64,000 nucleotides of DNA from Dictyobacter vulcani (GCF_008974265.1 NZ_BKZW01000001.1:4154001-4218000); one strand, 5' to 3'; shown: positions 46,239-56,985, counted from the first letter of the stretch. The notes: generated by a model from the sequence alone, not told the origin. A program made the numbers and translations.

Positions 46239-47976
46239 TCAAGCTCCGTATTTTTTGACGGTAAAGCTGGATAGGTGCTGAATGTGATCATAGATCCAGA
46301 TTGCGCCGCCGGTACGATCGCCGGTAGCTGAATCGAATTGGCCATAGTATGCGTTTGTGCTTTGCGTATAAAGATCATCCAGACTATTTGTATCGTTAGG
46401 ATTGGCAACGAGTTTGGTAGCATCGTTATGTATCTGGCCTAACATATCGACGATGCGGTTGAGGGCCGCATTCACCTGGTTAATCTGTTGCTTCTCGTCC
46501 GCTGTGATAGCGGGTGCTTCGATCAAACCAGTCAGATGGTGTCCCATCAGTCGATCAAAGCCAGTCGGTTTCTCATGTTCGGAGTCAAGGGTCAACAGGG
46601 CGATGCGAGCGATTTTGCTATCGACAAGGATTTTTGTTTTGGGTGGAACATCGCGTGAAACGTATTGTGTTCCATCAATATAGTCCAGGATTTTAATGGC
46701 ATCATTTTTTGTGGTGTTGACATTGTTCTTGTCACGCGCATCTTTGGCTTGCATCATGACGCGTTGCAGGTTTTGATGGAACCAGAAGGCGACCCCACCC
46801 TGGAGATTGATATTCAGGTCTTTGTTTTGTAAGGTAGGATCCTGATAGAGCAAATGCCTTAGATGATCCAACTGGGTTTTACCAGACATATTCATCGAAC
46901 TGTCATTACCGCCCATGGGCATACTGGAAGAAGAATTTCCCTGGGGATTTCTGAATAATAGCGCCACATACTTTTATCGGTGGTTGGCGTGCCGGGGGGA
47001 CCGTACTGCTTTCCTCGGTTACCAGGAGGCGGCTCCCCAACGCGAGCAGATTATTATGGGTGGGGCTGACATAAGACAGTGTCGCGATATTATCATGAAT
47101 ATCAGAGAGTTTGCCCAGTGGAATCGTATTTGCTTCACCTGCCTGGGCATCGGCCAATAACCAGACATAATAGCTCTTGTCAGCATGAGGGGGAGTGAGA
47201 TTATTTAAAATTACGTTGAGGCCGTCATTGGCACCTTTTGTGCCGTCATTGTTAAATAATTCCGAGCTTGTAAAATAGGCATTGCCAGCAATTGGATTAG
47301 GTACAGGTGCTGGTGGTTTGGGACGCAATACATTTACCAGGATAATAATGAGACTGGCGAGCACAATCAGCGAGGTCAGTGCTATTGAACCAATGACCAT
47401 GTTTTTACGGCCAATAGTATAGGGCATGTCTCGCAACCTGACCATCCTGGGTGGTGGTGCCAGGGGCCGATCATAGGTAGCAGCCTGGGAAGTGAAATTG
47501 CTGATCCGTTTGGGCAGGCGAGAAGGCTCGGGCGCTTCCACCTTATGCAAGCTGTTTGTATCTCCAAGTGAGAGAATAAATAAGAGCTTTTCTAGCGCCT
47601 TGGGATAGTCCAGTGCAATATTGATGGTATTAAGTTCTGCCCATTCATAAGGCCCTTGAACCGTCTCTGTGGGAGTCGGAATCAGGCGTAAGAGTTCTGT
47701 ATCTTGCTGTTCTGCGAGTGTCTGGGCAGCGCTAAAGATCGTGCGGGTTCTGGTGTGTTGTACTGTCTCGGCCGACTGTACGAAAACTATCCACTGACAG
47801 GTAGGCAGTGAGCGAGCGATATATTGAGAAAAATCCTCATCTGTATTCCTACCTGCATCGGTAATGACCTCTGTGCCAGAAGCGCGCAGGTCATCAAACA
47901 ATTGTCGAACCAATTGTTGCTCTACATCTTGAGTTGTACCTGGATAATAGCAAATGAAGACTCTCGGAACGTCCAT
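46239..47976 (-). CDS. TIR-domain / membrane / anti-sigma-K-like fusion protein (two frameshifts)
   Basis: About 579 residues. Residues 1-145 resemble a TIR domain (MDVPRVFICYYPGTTQDVEQ, then EVITDAGRNTDEDFSQYIAR and CQWIVFVQSAE). A linker and one membrane helix (about 194-216, IGSIALTSLIVLASLIIILV) follow. The outer part resembles the RskA anti-sigma-K domain (KSYYVWLLADAQAGEANTIP, LGKLSDIHDNIATLSYVS) and then a helical domain to the end. The ATG at 47976 has AGGAG 8 bases upstream; a longer frame from 48063 is rejected. Two runs, G6 at 46994-46999 and G4 at 46943-46946, each lack one base. Repair gives PPGTPTTDKSMWRYYSEIPQ joined to GNSSSSMPMGG. It is divergent from the vWA-PP2C-kinase genes, so it may be the input sensor of that locus. 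Confidence 0.65.
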
Positions 47977-48176
47977 GAATCGTCTCCTAGAAGTACTGTG
48001 TAGAAAATTTATTTGACGGTCATCGCGACTGAAAGTATAACAGAGTGTGGTATGCTTATTCAAGTAGTACTAGTCTATAGTTGCATTTTCGTTTTATACC
48101 ATAAATGCTAACGTTATGGTCGTGGAATAGACCGGACCGTAGCCAAGAGCACAATAGTACGGGGAGTTTTGTATGT

Positions 48177-48934
48177 ATGAATAGTATGTTGTATACCCAA
48201 CCAGCAACGTCATTGACACCTGCGTTGATTATTTATTTGATTGATGCCAGCCATTCTATGAATGATCTATGTGGCCCGATGACCAAAATTGATCTGGTGA
48301 ATCGAGCATTACGGGATGTCATCAAGGATATGGTGCGCCGCTCTATGCGTGACGGCGTTGTGCAACGCAGATATAAAGTCGCTATTCTGGCTTATAGTAG
48401 TGAAGTTGTGGATGTGTTAGGTGGCATTCGTGATCTCCCAGATCTGGTACGCGAAGGGACGCCGATCCTGAGCGCAGGTGGTGAGACAGATACCACGGCC
48501 GGTTTTGCTGCCGTAGAAACATTGCTGCAGGAGAATATCGCCCGCTTTCAATCCTATCCAGCCCCTCTTGTCTGCCATCTGACTGATGCCCTCTTTACTG
48601 AAAGTGACCCCTCCAGTTTGATTAAGCGTATCCAGACGATGACCGTCAATGATGGGCCAGTGCTCATCGAGAATGTCTATGTGGCGGATAAAATGCTGCG
48701 TGCATCTGTTTCTGACTGGCATACCTGGGGGGCGTGACCAAACCCGGTCAGCTTACCAATGAATATGCCAGATTACTTTTCCATCTTTCCTCTCCGCTGC
48801 CAGAGACGTATCGCCAGAATATCAACAACTATGGTTATCATTTGCAGAGTGGCGCGACTCTCTTCTTTCCAGGGGCACACACTGACCTTGTACGACTGGC
48901 CTTTGCCGTCTCCTCAGCTACGCAATTAAAATGA
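48177..48934 (+). CDS. vWA-domain protein (TerY-like) of the phospho-signalling triad (one frameshift)
   Basis: A von Willebrand factor A domain protein of about 252 residues. The MIDAS motif is LIDASHSMND (D23-x-S25-x-S27). Later acidic and Thr contacts are GGETDTTAGFAAVE and VCHLTDALFTES. GGGGAG precedes the ATG at 48177. The G6 run at 48727-48732 lacks one G. Repair gives WHTWGGVTKPGQLTNEYARL and continues to 48934. It is the first gene of vWA-PP2C-kinase, a set known as the TerY-P triad in other bacteria. vWA proteins of this kind are thought to act as metal-dependent assembly scaffolds. Confidence 0.8.
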
Positions 48935-48955
48935 TGATAAGGAAGAGAAGTATCT

Positions 48956-49822
48956 ATGCCGCCAGATAATGCTATAAGTGCTTTTCGCATACTGGAAACC
49001 GATCAAGTGATTGATAGTTTTACCCGCGCCGAATTAGTACCTTCTACTATTGCTCGCTTGCTCTCGTTTCGTTGTCGGGAGGCGCGAGAACAGTCACTCC
49101 CTAATCAAGATTACGCCATGGTTTCTTATCGCAAGGATGGATCAGCGCTCAGTTTCTGTGTTTGCGATGGCGTAAGCAGTTCCTACAAAGGCGACTTTGC
49201 CGCTTGCTGCCTGGCATCATATCTGGTGAAATGGTTACAAGAGTTACCTGTTCAAGCAGAGAGGCCAGCCAGATTAGAGGCCGTACTAGAGGGACAGCTT
49301 AATCGTCTGGCGCTTGCTGCTCAAGGACAATTGATGAAGCTAGAGAAACCAACCGATGTTCCCGATCTCGTGCGCGAGGTACTGGATGACTTATGTCAGA
49401 ACTATGGGAGTGAGACGGTCTTTTTTTGCGGACGACTGGATTATGAGGTGAGCAAAGCCGGGCAGCCAGCGCAGTTAAAAGATGGTTTGTTTTGCTGGAT
49501 GGGTAATGTGACGGCGCGCCTCTTTTTAAATCCCCAGCAGTACATTCTACTGGGAGAGAAAACAGATAAAGACGGTCGCTGGTCAACGCGTCATGGGTGT
49601 CGTGGTGCATTGCATACCTGGAGTCGCTCGCTAACAACCCTGGAGCGTTTGACCGTGCATACGGATGGTCTGAATGACGTAGGAGAAGCGCTGGTTACAC
49701 TGGATGACAATACATTGCTGGCCCGGGTTCAGCAGTTATTGGAATTGCCTGATAGTGATGACATGACAGCATTTGATCTCTCCTGGCAGACGGCAGACAA
49801 TGAAGAGGTGACATGGCGGTGA
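48956..49822 (+). CDS. PP2C-like Ser/Thr phosphatase
   Basis: A PPM-family metal-dependent phosphatase of 288 residues. The metal-binding positions are seen as LPNQDYAMVSY (Asp52), FCVCDGVSSSYKGDFAA (Asp71), HTDGLNDVGE (Asp237) and DSDDMTAFDL (Asp268/269). The GSETVFFCG stretch (151-159) takes the place of the usual GSTA motif. The domain is complete and probably active. It begins 21 bases after the vWA stop and overlaps the kinase start by 10 bases, so all three are translated together. It should reverse phosphorylation by the neighbouring kinase, perhaps on targets recognised by the FHA-ABC protein. Confidence 0.85.
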   Translation: MPPDNAISAFRILETDQVIDSFTRAELVPSTIARLLSFRCREAREQSLPNQDYAMVSYRKDGSALSFCVCDGVSSSYKGDFAACCLASYLVKWLQELPVQAERPARLEAVLEGQLNRLALAAQGQLMKLEKPTDVPDLVREVLDDLCQNYGSETVFFCGRLDYEVSKAGQPAQLKDGLFCWMGNVTARLFLNPQQYILLGEKTDKDGRWSTRHGCRGALHTWSRSLTTLERLTVHTDGLNDVGEALVTLDDNTLLARVQQLLELPDSDDMTAFDLSWQTADNEEVTWR

Positions 49823-50751
49823 GCACGTTCCATCCGACCCAGGATATGCTGCTGCCAATCGGCACGGCCTACTATCGCTTTTTGCCTCATCCTTATTTTT
49901 CAGATGACCGACAAGAGGTTTTTGTGCTTGAAGGTGGTGAAGCATTTGTTTATCGGATCCAGCATATGGGAGATAAGCAGGACTATGCTTTGAAGGTAAT
50001 GAAGCCCGCATTTCGTGATAGCTCTACCCTTCAGATAACCCGCTATCTGGCACAACATATGAATACGCCCGGCCTTTTTCTGGCCCGGCGTCTCTGTCTG
50101 ACACAGGAGCAATATCCCGAGTTGATTCGTCGTTTTCCTGACCTGGAATATGCGGTACTGATGCCCTGGATAGAGGGTCGTACCTGGGCTGGCTTGATGC
50201 TAGATCCTGTTGCCAGTGTGCAGTATACACCCTCCAATGCCCGTAAACTGGCGGCCGCGATGGCCTATGTTCTATGGAATTTAGAAGGACGTTCACTGGC
50301 TCATACCGATATTGCAGGCGGGAACGTTCTTCTGAGTCCTGATATGCGCCAGATTCAATTAATTGATCTGGATAGTCTCTACATTCCGGGCACGAAGATG
50401 CCAAAGAAGCGTAGCCGCGGCTCACCTGGTTATCAGCATCCAAAACAGGATGAGCGCGGGCAGTGGCGTCCCGATGGAGATCGCTTTGCGGGAGCTATCC
50501 TCCTGACTGAAATGCTTACCTGGTGGAATCCGGTCGTGCGTGCGGAAACACCTGAGGGCTCTGAATCGCTCTTCACACCGCAGGAATTACAACGGCAAGA
50601 CTTCCCACGCTGGCGACGTATACGCCGAACCCTGGAACAGATGAATCCTGCTTTACGCGATTTGTTTGACCAGGCCTGGCACGCCCAGAAGATCGAAGAT
50701 TGTCCAGATTTTAGTACGTGGTCTATGTGGATGGGTACATCTTTCGTATAG
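49813..50751 (+). CDS. Divergent protein kinase of the vWA-PP2C-kinase triad
   Basis: A kinase-fold protein of 312 residues without any transmembrane or sensor domain. The glycine-rich loop is LEGGEAFVYRI (40-50), the ATP-anchoring Lys is Lys61 in YALKVMKP, the catalytic loop is AHTDIAGGNVLL (Asp166, Asn171), and the metal-binding motif is DLD (185-187) in place of DFG. GSPGYQHPKQDERGQ replaces the APE region. The residues needed for phosphotransfer are present, so it is probably active but unusual. Translation is coupled to the PP2C gene. The likely partners are the vWA and PP2C proteins and the WXG100/EccC secretion genes that follow. Confidence 0.82.
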   Translation: MAVSTFHPTQDMLLPIGTAYYRFLPHPYFSDDRQEVFVLEGGEAFVYRIQHMGDKQDYALKVMKPAFRDSSTLQITRYLAQHMNTPGLFLARRLCLTQEQYPELIRRFPDLEYAVLMPWIEGRTWAGLMLDPVASVQYTPSNARKLAAAMAYVLWNLEGRSLAHTDIAGGNVLLSPDMRQIQLIDLDSLYIPGTKMPKKRSRGSPGYQHPKQDERGQWRPDGDRFAGAILLTEMLTWWNPVVRAETPEGSESLFTPQELQRQDFPRWRRIRRTLEQMNPALRDLFDQAWHAQKIEDCPDFSTWSMWMGTSFV

Positions 50752-50921
50752 ACTCATTGCAATTTTTCGATGAAAGTCGTAAATTAGATATCGAACGATT
50801 TGCATGCTGAATGGTCTCATAGCTAGTAATACTATTATTGGGATATTCCAGTAGCAAATTAAAATCTGAAGTCTCTATAGTTTGTTAATGCTTTATCCAC
50901 CCTATCAAGAAAGGTTTTTTT

Positions 50922-51227
50922 ATGAGCGGCAATCAAGTGGCAACAGATTTCGGAGAAATGGATGCAGCGGTAAAAACATTTGATACCAACGTTATTCATT
51001 TAGAAGAGGCCATTTCCAATGTGAACAGCGCAGTCCAGAAGCTGGGAGCTGTCTGGAAAGGAAGTGGTTATGATCAATTTTTGCTGGCATCACAGTCCTG
51101 GGAAAAAGTCTCGAAAGAGATGAAAGAGATGCTTCACGACATCAACGTCAACCTCAGCGCAAGTAACCAGGAATACCAGAAGGTGGAGCAAGCAGTTTCA
51201 AAATCTTTCCAGGGCTTCCAGATCTAA
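50922..51227 (+). CDS. WXG100-family protein (type VII secretion substrate)
   Basis: A 101-residue helical-hairpin protein. The turn motif is W45-K-G47 in GAVWKGSGYDQF. The N- and C-terminal helices have the heptad character of the family. The C-terminal YQKVE matches the YxxxD/E export signal. There is no signal peptide, as expected. It lies between the kinase and the ubiquitin-like/EccC genes and would be exported as a dimer by the EccC motor. Only one WXG100 gene is seen, so a homodimer is likely. AGAAAGG about 10 bases upstream serves as ribosome site. Confidence 0.92.
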   Translation: MSGNQVATDFGEMDAAVKTFDTNVIHLEEAISNVNSAVQKLGAVWKGSGYDQFLLASQSWEKVSKEMKEMLHDINVNLSASNQEYQKVEQAVSKSFQGFQI

Positions 51228-51252
51228 TACGTTTGAGCCTCTACAAATAATA

Positions 51253-51290
51253 AGGTGCATATGCTGGTAGATACACTGGCATATGCACCT
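51253..51290 (+). terminator. Hairpin after the WXG100 gene
   Basis: AGGTGCATATGC (51253-51264) and GCATATGCACCT (51279-51290) are perfect 12-bp arms with a 14-nt loop, followed by CTAACAC. With no U-run it may process or protect the mRNA, allowing WXG100 to be made in excess over the downstream ATPase. Confidence 0.55.
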
Positions 51291-51401
51291 CTAACACTAT
51301 CCACACTGTATAGGTTTTTTATCCTATACTATATTTTATAGGATAGGGTAGCAATACTATCTCACATCGTTTTATTTGCTGGCACTACTTGAGTATAATT
51401 T

Positions 51402-51770
51402 ATGCAAACTCTTCTTGTAACTATTCTTGGCAACCGAAAATCATTTGACCTTGAACTACCCGGGGATATACCCATCAGCGATCTGATGCCTTTTTTACTG
51501 GATCTGTGTGGGTATGAGGAAACAACTGTCGAGCAGCAAGAAACCGCGCTCTGGTGTTTATGTTTAGCTGAACAGACAACAGCCTTAAAGAATACCCATA
51601 CACTGATTGATGCCGGGATATTGGATGGTGCAGTACTCTCTCTGCAACCACTGCGATCTCTTGAAGAGACCAAAAAGCCAAAGAAATCCTTTATACCCAG
51701 GCAAATTACACCCGGCCCCGGAACAGGCGGTATTGGCGTACGTTGGAGTAAAGGCGACCTCAATTTTTGA
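51402..51770 (+). CDS. YukD/EsaB-like ubiquitin-fold protein of type VII secretion
   Basis: A 122-residue protein with an N-terminal ubiquitin-like domain, LLVTILGNRKSFDLELPGDI and PISDLMPFLLDLCG, as in YukD/EsaB and the N-terminus of EccD. After about residue 85 it has a basic, Gly/Pro-rich tail (PRQITPGPGTGGIGVRW). Unlike EccD it has no transmembrane helices and so resembles the Firmicutes form. It lies upstream of the EccC/EssC gene (75-base gap) and downstream of WXG100, the order expected for T7SS loci. The role in the machine is unclear even in model systems. Confidence 0.82.
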   Translation: MQTLLVTILGNRKSFDLELPGDIPISDLMPFLLDLCGYEETTVEQQETALWCLCLAEQTTALKNTHTLIDAGILDGAVLSLQPLRSLEETKKPKKSFIPRQITPGPGTGGIGVRWSKGDLNF

Positions 51771-51845
51771 TGTTTCTGTGTGCCTCTTCAGATCAAATAG
51801 CCCTGACTGATACCGAGGAGCTACCGCTAAAGGGAAGTAAATACT

Positions 51846-54800
51846 ATGCATGGAATAAAATTCTATCGACCCGCCAGGGCTTATCCTGCTGTTTTGCCTT
51901 CAGAGGAGATTGTGATTCAGGCTCCTCCAGTTATACAGCCTGCACAAATGGGTGCCATGGCCTGGATGCAATATCTGCTTCCGGTGGTTGGCAGCCTGGG
52001 ATCAGTTGCTTTTTTGTTTGCCTATCATGCGAATCTGTTGATGATAGGTGCGGGTGCCCTGATGATTGTTTGTTCTATTGGCGGTGGTCTGGGAATGGGA
52101 ATTGCCCAGCGGCATATGCAGAAGAAGGTACGCCAGCAGAACAGTGAGCTCTACCGGGCCTATCTGGCGCAGTATCGCACTCGCCTGCGTGCCATTGCGC
52201 ACCAACAACGTCAGGTTGGCGAGCGCTTGTATCCGTCCTATGAACATTTAGTTGAGCAGGTAAAACAACATCAATATTTATGGGAGCGCCGCCCGGATGA
52301 CGCTGATTTTCTGCGTGTACGTATCGGTGTCGGCCCGGTGCCTCTTTCCTGTCGCGTGCGTCTGGACCTGGGCGATAATCCAATGGTCCAGTTTGTTCCC
52401 GAGTTACGCGCACTGGCGGAATCGCTGGTGAATGAATATAGTTATCTGGATGATATGCCTGCCCACATACCTCTGGGAAGAATTGGGGTGATGGCTATCA
52501 GCGGCCAACGTGCTCAGACACGCTCCTTGATACAGGGCATGCTCTGTCAGCTACTGGCCTTACAATCCCCGGAAGATGTGCGCTGCCTGGTGTATTTTCC
52601 TGAAGCTCTGGCGCAGCAATGGAGTTGGATTAAATGGGCGCCACATCTGCGCCGCCTGCGTCAGATCAAGGCCGAGAAGCAAAATGCTCCTGATCATTTG
52701 TGTATGCTTGCCAGTACGCTGGATGATGTACGTGAGCTTATTCAGTTACAGATCAAGCCAGAATTGGATCGCCGCCGCCGCTTGCTGGCGGATAAAAATA
52801 AGCCAGATAACCAGAAAGGTGTGACGCGTCCACATCTGGTCATCGTTCTGGACGGTTTTACTCCCTATGGTCCGATTGGACAAATTCCTGAGATGGATGA
52901 ATTATTACAGGATGCTGCACAACTGGGCGTGACGTTTATTTGTCTGGTTGATGATGTCAGTCAGGAGCCAACGCAGATTCAGGCCCGACTCTCGATCTCA
53001 TCGATTGGCAGACTGAGTTTTGAAGAGATGCACTTTGGTGGTCGCCGTCTGGAAGGCCTGCAGCCTGATCACATCGACATCACGCTTTGCGAAAAGCTTT
53101 CCCGTAGTCTGGCCGCCATTACGCTGGTCGAGGCCAATGCGCAGCAAGATCTTTCGCAGGATGTGCGCCTGTTAAATTTATTATCAATCCCTTCGGCTGA
53201 TGCGGTACGACCCGAAGAGGTCTGGAAGCCCCGTCAGAAGCAGGAGCTTTTGCGGGTGCCGCTCGGATTAAGGGCGGATGGCGAGCCGTTGATTCTGGAT
53301 CTCAAAGAGGCGGCGGATCGAGGAATGGGGCCACATGGACTGGTTGTGGGTGCGACCGGATCCGGTAAAAGCGAGCTATTACGCACCATTGTGATTAGTC
53401 TGGCAACTACCCATGATCCTGAGACCGTCAACTTTGTTCTGGTTGACTTTAAGGGTGGCGCTTCTTTTGCCGACTTTGCTGCGCTACCGCATGTCGCCGG
53501 GATCATCACTAATCTACAAGAGGATGTGTCACTGGTCGATCGGGTCTATGACTCGTTATTGGGTGAGCAGCAGCGCCGCCAACGTATGCTACATGATGCG
53601 GGTAACCTGGATAATATCAAGCAATATCGCGAGAAGTGGCGCTCCGATCCAACTATGGAGCCGATGCCGCACCTGGTTATCCTGGCCGACGAATTTGCTG
53701 AATTGATCGAAAAGCGCCCGGACTTCCTGGATCTCTTTATGACCATGGGACGTGTGGGACGTAGTCTGGGACTACACCTGTTGTTTGCGACACAGCGTCT
53801 GGATGAAGGACGTATTCGCGGTTTAGAGGGCCATCTCCGCTATCGTATCTGCCTGCGTACGTTTAGTGCCTCTGAAAGTACTTCTGTATTGGGTAAGCCT
53901 GATGCCTACTATCTGCCATCCGCACCGGGAGTGGGATATTTCAAGGTTGATACCGATACCTATCATATGTTTAAAACAGCCCTGATCTCTGTACCTTTTG
54001 TGCCTGTTCAGGAACAGGTCTCTCCGCTGGCCCGGATACGCGACTTTACGTCCACGGGCACATTGGTGAAACATCAATATGCATCCCTAACGGCGACCCC
54101 GACGATGCTCCTGCAGGATGAGGCAAGTGAACTGCATACTGAGATGGATGTGGTGATCAGTCATCTGGATACGAAGCAGTTTGAGGCCGGGCAACACGCG
54201 AGCGTCCATCAGGTCTGGTTGCCACCACTGAGTAAAAACCTGCCGTTATATGAGGTCCTGGAGCAATGTCAGCGGCCAGATCTGGTTGGATGTTCCTGGA
54301 GTCGCACGCCACCATTTGGACCATTGCGTTTGCCCCTTGGCCTGGTCGATCTGCCTCTGCTGCAGGCGCAAGAACCCATGTGGTTAGACTTTTCAGGATC
54401 CGGTGGCCATCTGGCTCTGGTTGGTGCACCACAAACAGGGAAGAGCACATTTCTGCGTACCTTGCTCACTTCATTTATGCTGACCCATGCGCCAACCGAT
54501 GTACAACTGTATTGTATTGACCTGGGTGGTGGTTTGCTCCGTGTATTTGAAGCGGCCCCGCATGTCGGTGTTGTCTGTGGCAAGGCTGACCGCGATAAAG
54601 TGCGTCGCGTGATTCGGCAGATGCGCAAGATCATCGAGGATCGTGAATTCCTCTTCCGTGAGCATGGCATTGACAGTATGAGTACCTTCCGTGCACGTCG
54701 CCAGGCGGGCGAGTTGCAAGAGATTCCTTTTGGTGATGTGTTTCTGGTGATCGACAACTTCGCGCTGTTCTGTCAGGAATTTGATCTGGAAGCCGAAGTG

Positions 54801-55858
54801 ACCGAGATTATTGCGAGCGGTTTGACCTACGGTGTGCACGTTGTCCTGGCCGCTAATCGCTGGCCTGAGATACGTAGCAGATTGCGTGACAATATTGGTA
54901 TGCGTCTGGAACTCCGCTTGAATGATCCACTCGACTCAGAGTTTGGTAAGATGGCCGCTGCGGCTCTTCCAACAGGAGTTCCCGGCGGGGTTTGAACAAA
55001 GAGAAATTGAACTTCCAGGTGGCGCTGCCTGCTGTTGAGAGGGGACAAGCTGAGAAATCTGACCAGAAGCTTGGGATGCAGCAAGTACTGGAACGGTTTG
55101 TACGGCAGGTCCGAACCTCGTGGAAAGGTGAGGTGGCCCCGCCAATCCGCCTGTTGCCATTGATGGTGCGTGCGGAAGAGTTACCACGCTCAACTACCGA
55201 GCCGTCCGGAGTATCATTGGGGCTCGAAGAATTTCGTCTCGATCAGATCTATCTTGATTTGCTCAAAGCAGGTCCACACTTCCTGATTCTTGGGGATATG
55301 GAATGTGGCAAAACGACGTTGTTGCGCACCTTTTTGCGTGGTGTTGAGCAGAGTTATACACCTGATCAGGTGAGATTTGGCATTATCGATTATCGCAAAA
55401 CCCTGCTCGATTTTGTGGATAGCAAACATTTGTTGATGTACGCCTATAATCCGTCCACCCTGGCCGAGTGTATCGGCAACTTTAAAGCCGATCTGGATAA
55501 GCGTATGAAGGCAGGAGCCGATCTGCCCCTGCACCAGTTACGGAGCCGACCGCGCTGGAATGGACTGCACTATTTCCTGATTGTTGATGACTATGATTCC
55601 ATTTCATCCTCACCGAGTAGTAGTCCACTCGGACCCCTGGTAGATTTCTTGTTGTCTGGTCGCGATATTGGCTTCCATCTTGTGCTGGCGCGCCGCGTTG
55701 GTGGTATGGGCCGCGCCTCGTTTGAGCCAGCATTGCAGCGCTTACGCGAGATGGGTACTTCTACCTTGATTATGAGCGGAGATCCCCAGGAAGGCGCATT
55801 ATGCATGGTTATGCAGCCTCACAGCAACCAGCAGGCCGTGGCTCTCTGGTACAACTGA
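51846..55858 (+). CDS. EccC/EssC-type FtsK/SpoIIIE ATPase, motor of type VII secretion (one frameshift)
   Basis: The membrane-bound motor of a T7SS, about 1,337 residues. Two membrane helices (about 38-85) are followed by three P-loop ATPase domains. D1 has GATGSGKS at 502-509, VDFKGG (Asp534) and a Walker B in LADEFAEL (Asp615/Glu616). D2 has GAPQTGKS at 860-867 and a Walker B in LVIDNFALF (Asp970). D3 has GDMECGKT near 1149 and VDDYD near 1249. D1 keeps the acidic Asp-Glu pair and is likely the active motor. D2 has Asp-Asn and D3 Asp-Asp. CCCGGCGGGG near 54985 lacks one base; repair gives TGVPGRGLNKEKLNFQ. There is no FHA domain at the N-terminus as in Firmicutes EssC; FHA domains are on the nearby ABC protein. 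Confidence 0.9.
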
Positions 55859-55926
55859 AACTCCCCCCAACCCTGGTACAGGTAGCGTATACAGAACCTG
55901 CTTACGCATATAACGCAGAGTAAGTA

Positions 55927-55970
55927 AGAGAGTGTCTGGCTCCTATTCTCATGGAAGTCAGACACTCTCT
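55927..55970. terminator. Terminator of the EccC gene and the ankyrin gene
   Basis: AGAGAGTGTCTG (55927-55938) and CAGACACTCTCT (55959-55970) pair perfectly over a 20-nt loop, between convergent genes. Confidence 0.75.
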
Positions 55971-56002
55971 ACAATCATTCAAGAAAAAGGCGACGCCTGG
56001 CG

Positions 56003-56398
56003 TTAGCTGAGTGTTTCGAGATATTGTAAGACTGGAAGGGCCGCCTCTGCACCTGCTTTCGCATGATTGATGAGTGGGATACCATGGGGACCTTTCGCGT
56101 GTCGCAGGTGTGGATATACTTTGAGGATCGATTGAACGATCTCCAGATGTCCAAGCATAGCCGCAGAGAAAATATCGGTTCGGGCTCCTTGCTCGATCAG
56201 GAAGAGTGCGATATCGCGGCGACCCATATGCGAAGCGGCACCTAAGGCTGTTTCCCAGTCTCCACCACCCCAATCCCAGGCAGCATTCAGCAAGGCTGGC
56301 TCCTGTGCCAGCAGTTCCTGTACCCGTTTGAGATCACCATGAGCATTCCCTACAAATTCGCTTACCAATTCTGAAGCAAGCGCTTCTCGTTTTTCCAT
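56003..56398 (-). CDS. Ankyrin-repeat protein
   Basis: A 131-residue protein made almost wholly of ankyrin-type repeats: GNAHGDLKRVQELLAQEPAL, ALGAASHMGRRDIALFLIEQ and AAMLGHLEIVQSILKVYP. The repeats are of the helix-loop-helix type used for protein binding, and there is no catalytic domain. A longer frame begins at 56437, but AAAGGA 8 bases before the ATG at 56398 decides the start. It converges on the EccC gene with a shared terminator. The partner is unknown. Ankyrin proteins can be effectors or immunity-type partners, but nothing here proves that. Confidence 0.85.
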   Translation of the reverse strand: MEKREALASELVSEFVGNAHGDLKRVQELLAQEPALLNAAWDWGGGDWETALGAASHMGRRDIALFLIEQGARTDIFSAAMLGHLEIVQSILKVYPHLRHAKGPHGIPLINHAKAGAEAALPVLQYLETLS

Positions 56399-56647
56399 GT
56401 ATAATCCTTTCTGGTATCTATTTTCTTCATGCATCATACCATATTTGCTTCAAAATAGTTTTTTTGTTGTTGTGGTTGTGTCTCAGATGGTCAGAGCATA
56501 TACTGGTACATGCAGGGAGATGAAAGAAGTATCTCTTGCTCAAATCATGCCAATGAGCAGCCTGCTTACCTGTGCAAGATCGTAGAGTGCGCCGATGGAG
56601 CTTACTATATGCTATTTATCTCAGCTTTTTGAAAGGCAGGAACAAGT

Positions 56648-56863
56648 ATGACTCAGCAAGATATTAAAACCAGGTGTGCACATTTACGCAGGTTACGTGA
56701 TCGTATGAATGAAGAAATTCAACTGCTACAAACAACGTTGCGCGAAACAGAAGCCAGAGGTTTTGATAATCCGATCCAAACAGTTGATGTGCTCAAAAGT
56801 CTGCAACATGTCTGTAATAAAGTAGACCTGGAACTGGAAAAGTGTCCTGCAGATGATGTATAA
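56648..56863 (+). CDS. Small coiled-coil hypothetical protein, 71 residues
   Basis: No family recognised. It is a hydrophilic, all-helical protein (AHLRRLRDRMNEEIQLLQTT and VLKSLQHVCNKVDLELEK) likely to form a coiled coil. GGCAGGAA lies 5-7 bases before the ATG, and a strong intrinsic terminator at 56928 follows, so it is a separate unit. It could be a DNA- or protein-binding accessory, or an antitoxin-like helix pair; no evidence favours one. Confidence 0.6.
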   Translation: MTQQDIKTRCAHLRRLRDRMNEEIQLLQTTLRETEARGFDNPIQTVDVLKSLQHVCNKVDLELEKCPADDV

Positions 56864-56927
56864 ATACTATTTGCAGTATATGCACAGAAGTATTTCATCA
56901 CACTTGCTCTTCTAGTGACATCCAATC

Positions 56928-56985
56928 TGAAACAGAGCGGACAACGCACCTGCAATGGCCAGGTTACGTTGTCCGCTCTGTTTCA
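56928..56985 (+). terminator. Terminator after the small coiled-coil gene
   Basis: 19-bp perfect arms (TGAAACAGAGCGGACAACG at 56928-56946, complement at 56967-56985). A 20-nt loop contains a nested ACCTG/CAGGT hairpin. No U-run, but very stable. Confidence 0.7.

Noticed and set aside
47977..48063. N-terminal extension of the TIR protein
   Set aside because: AGGAG spacing favours the ATG at 47976 and the TIR fold begins there.
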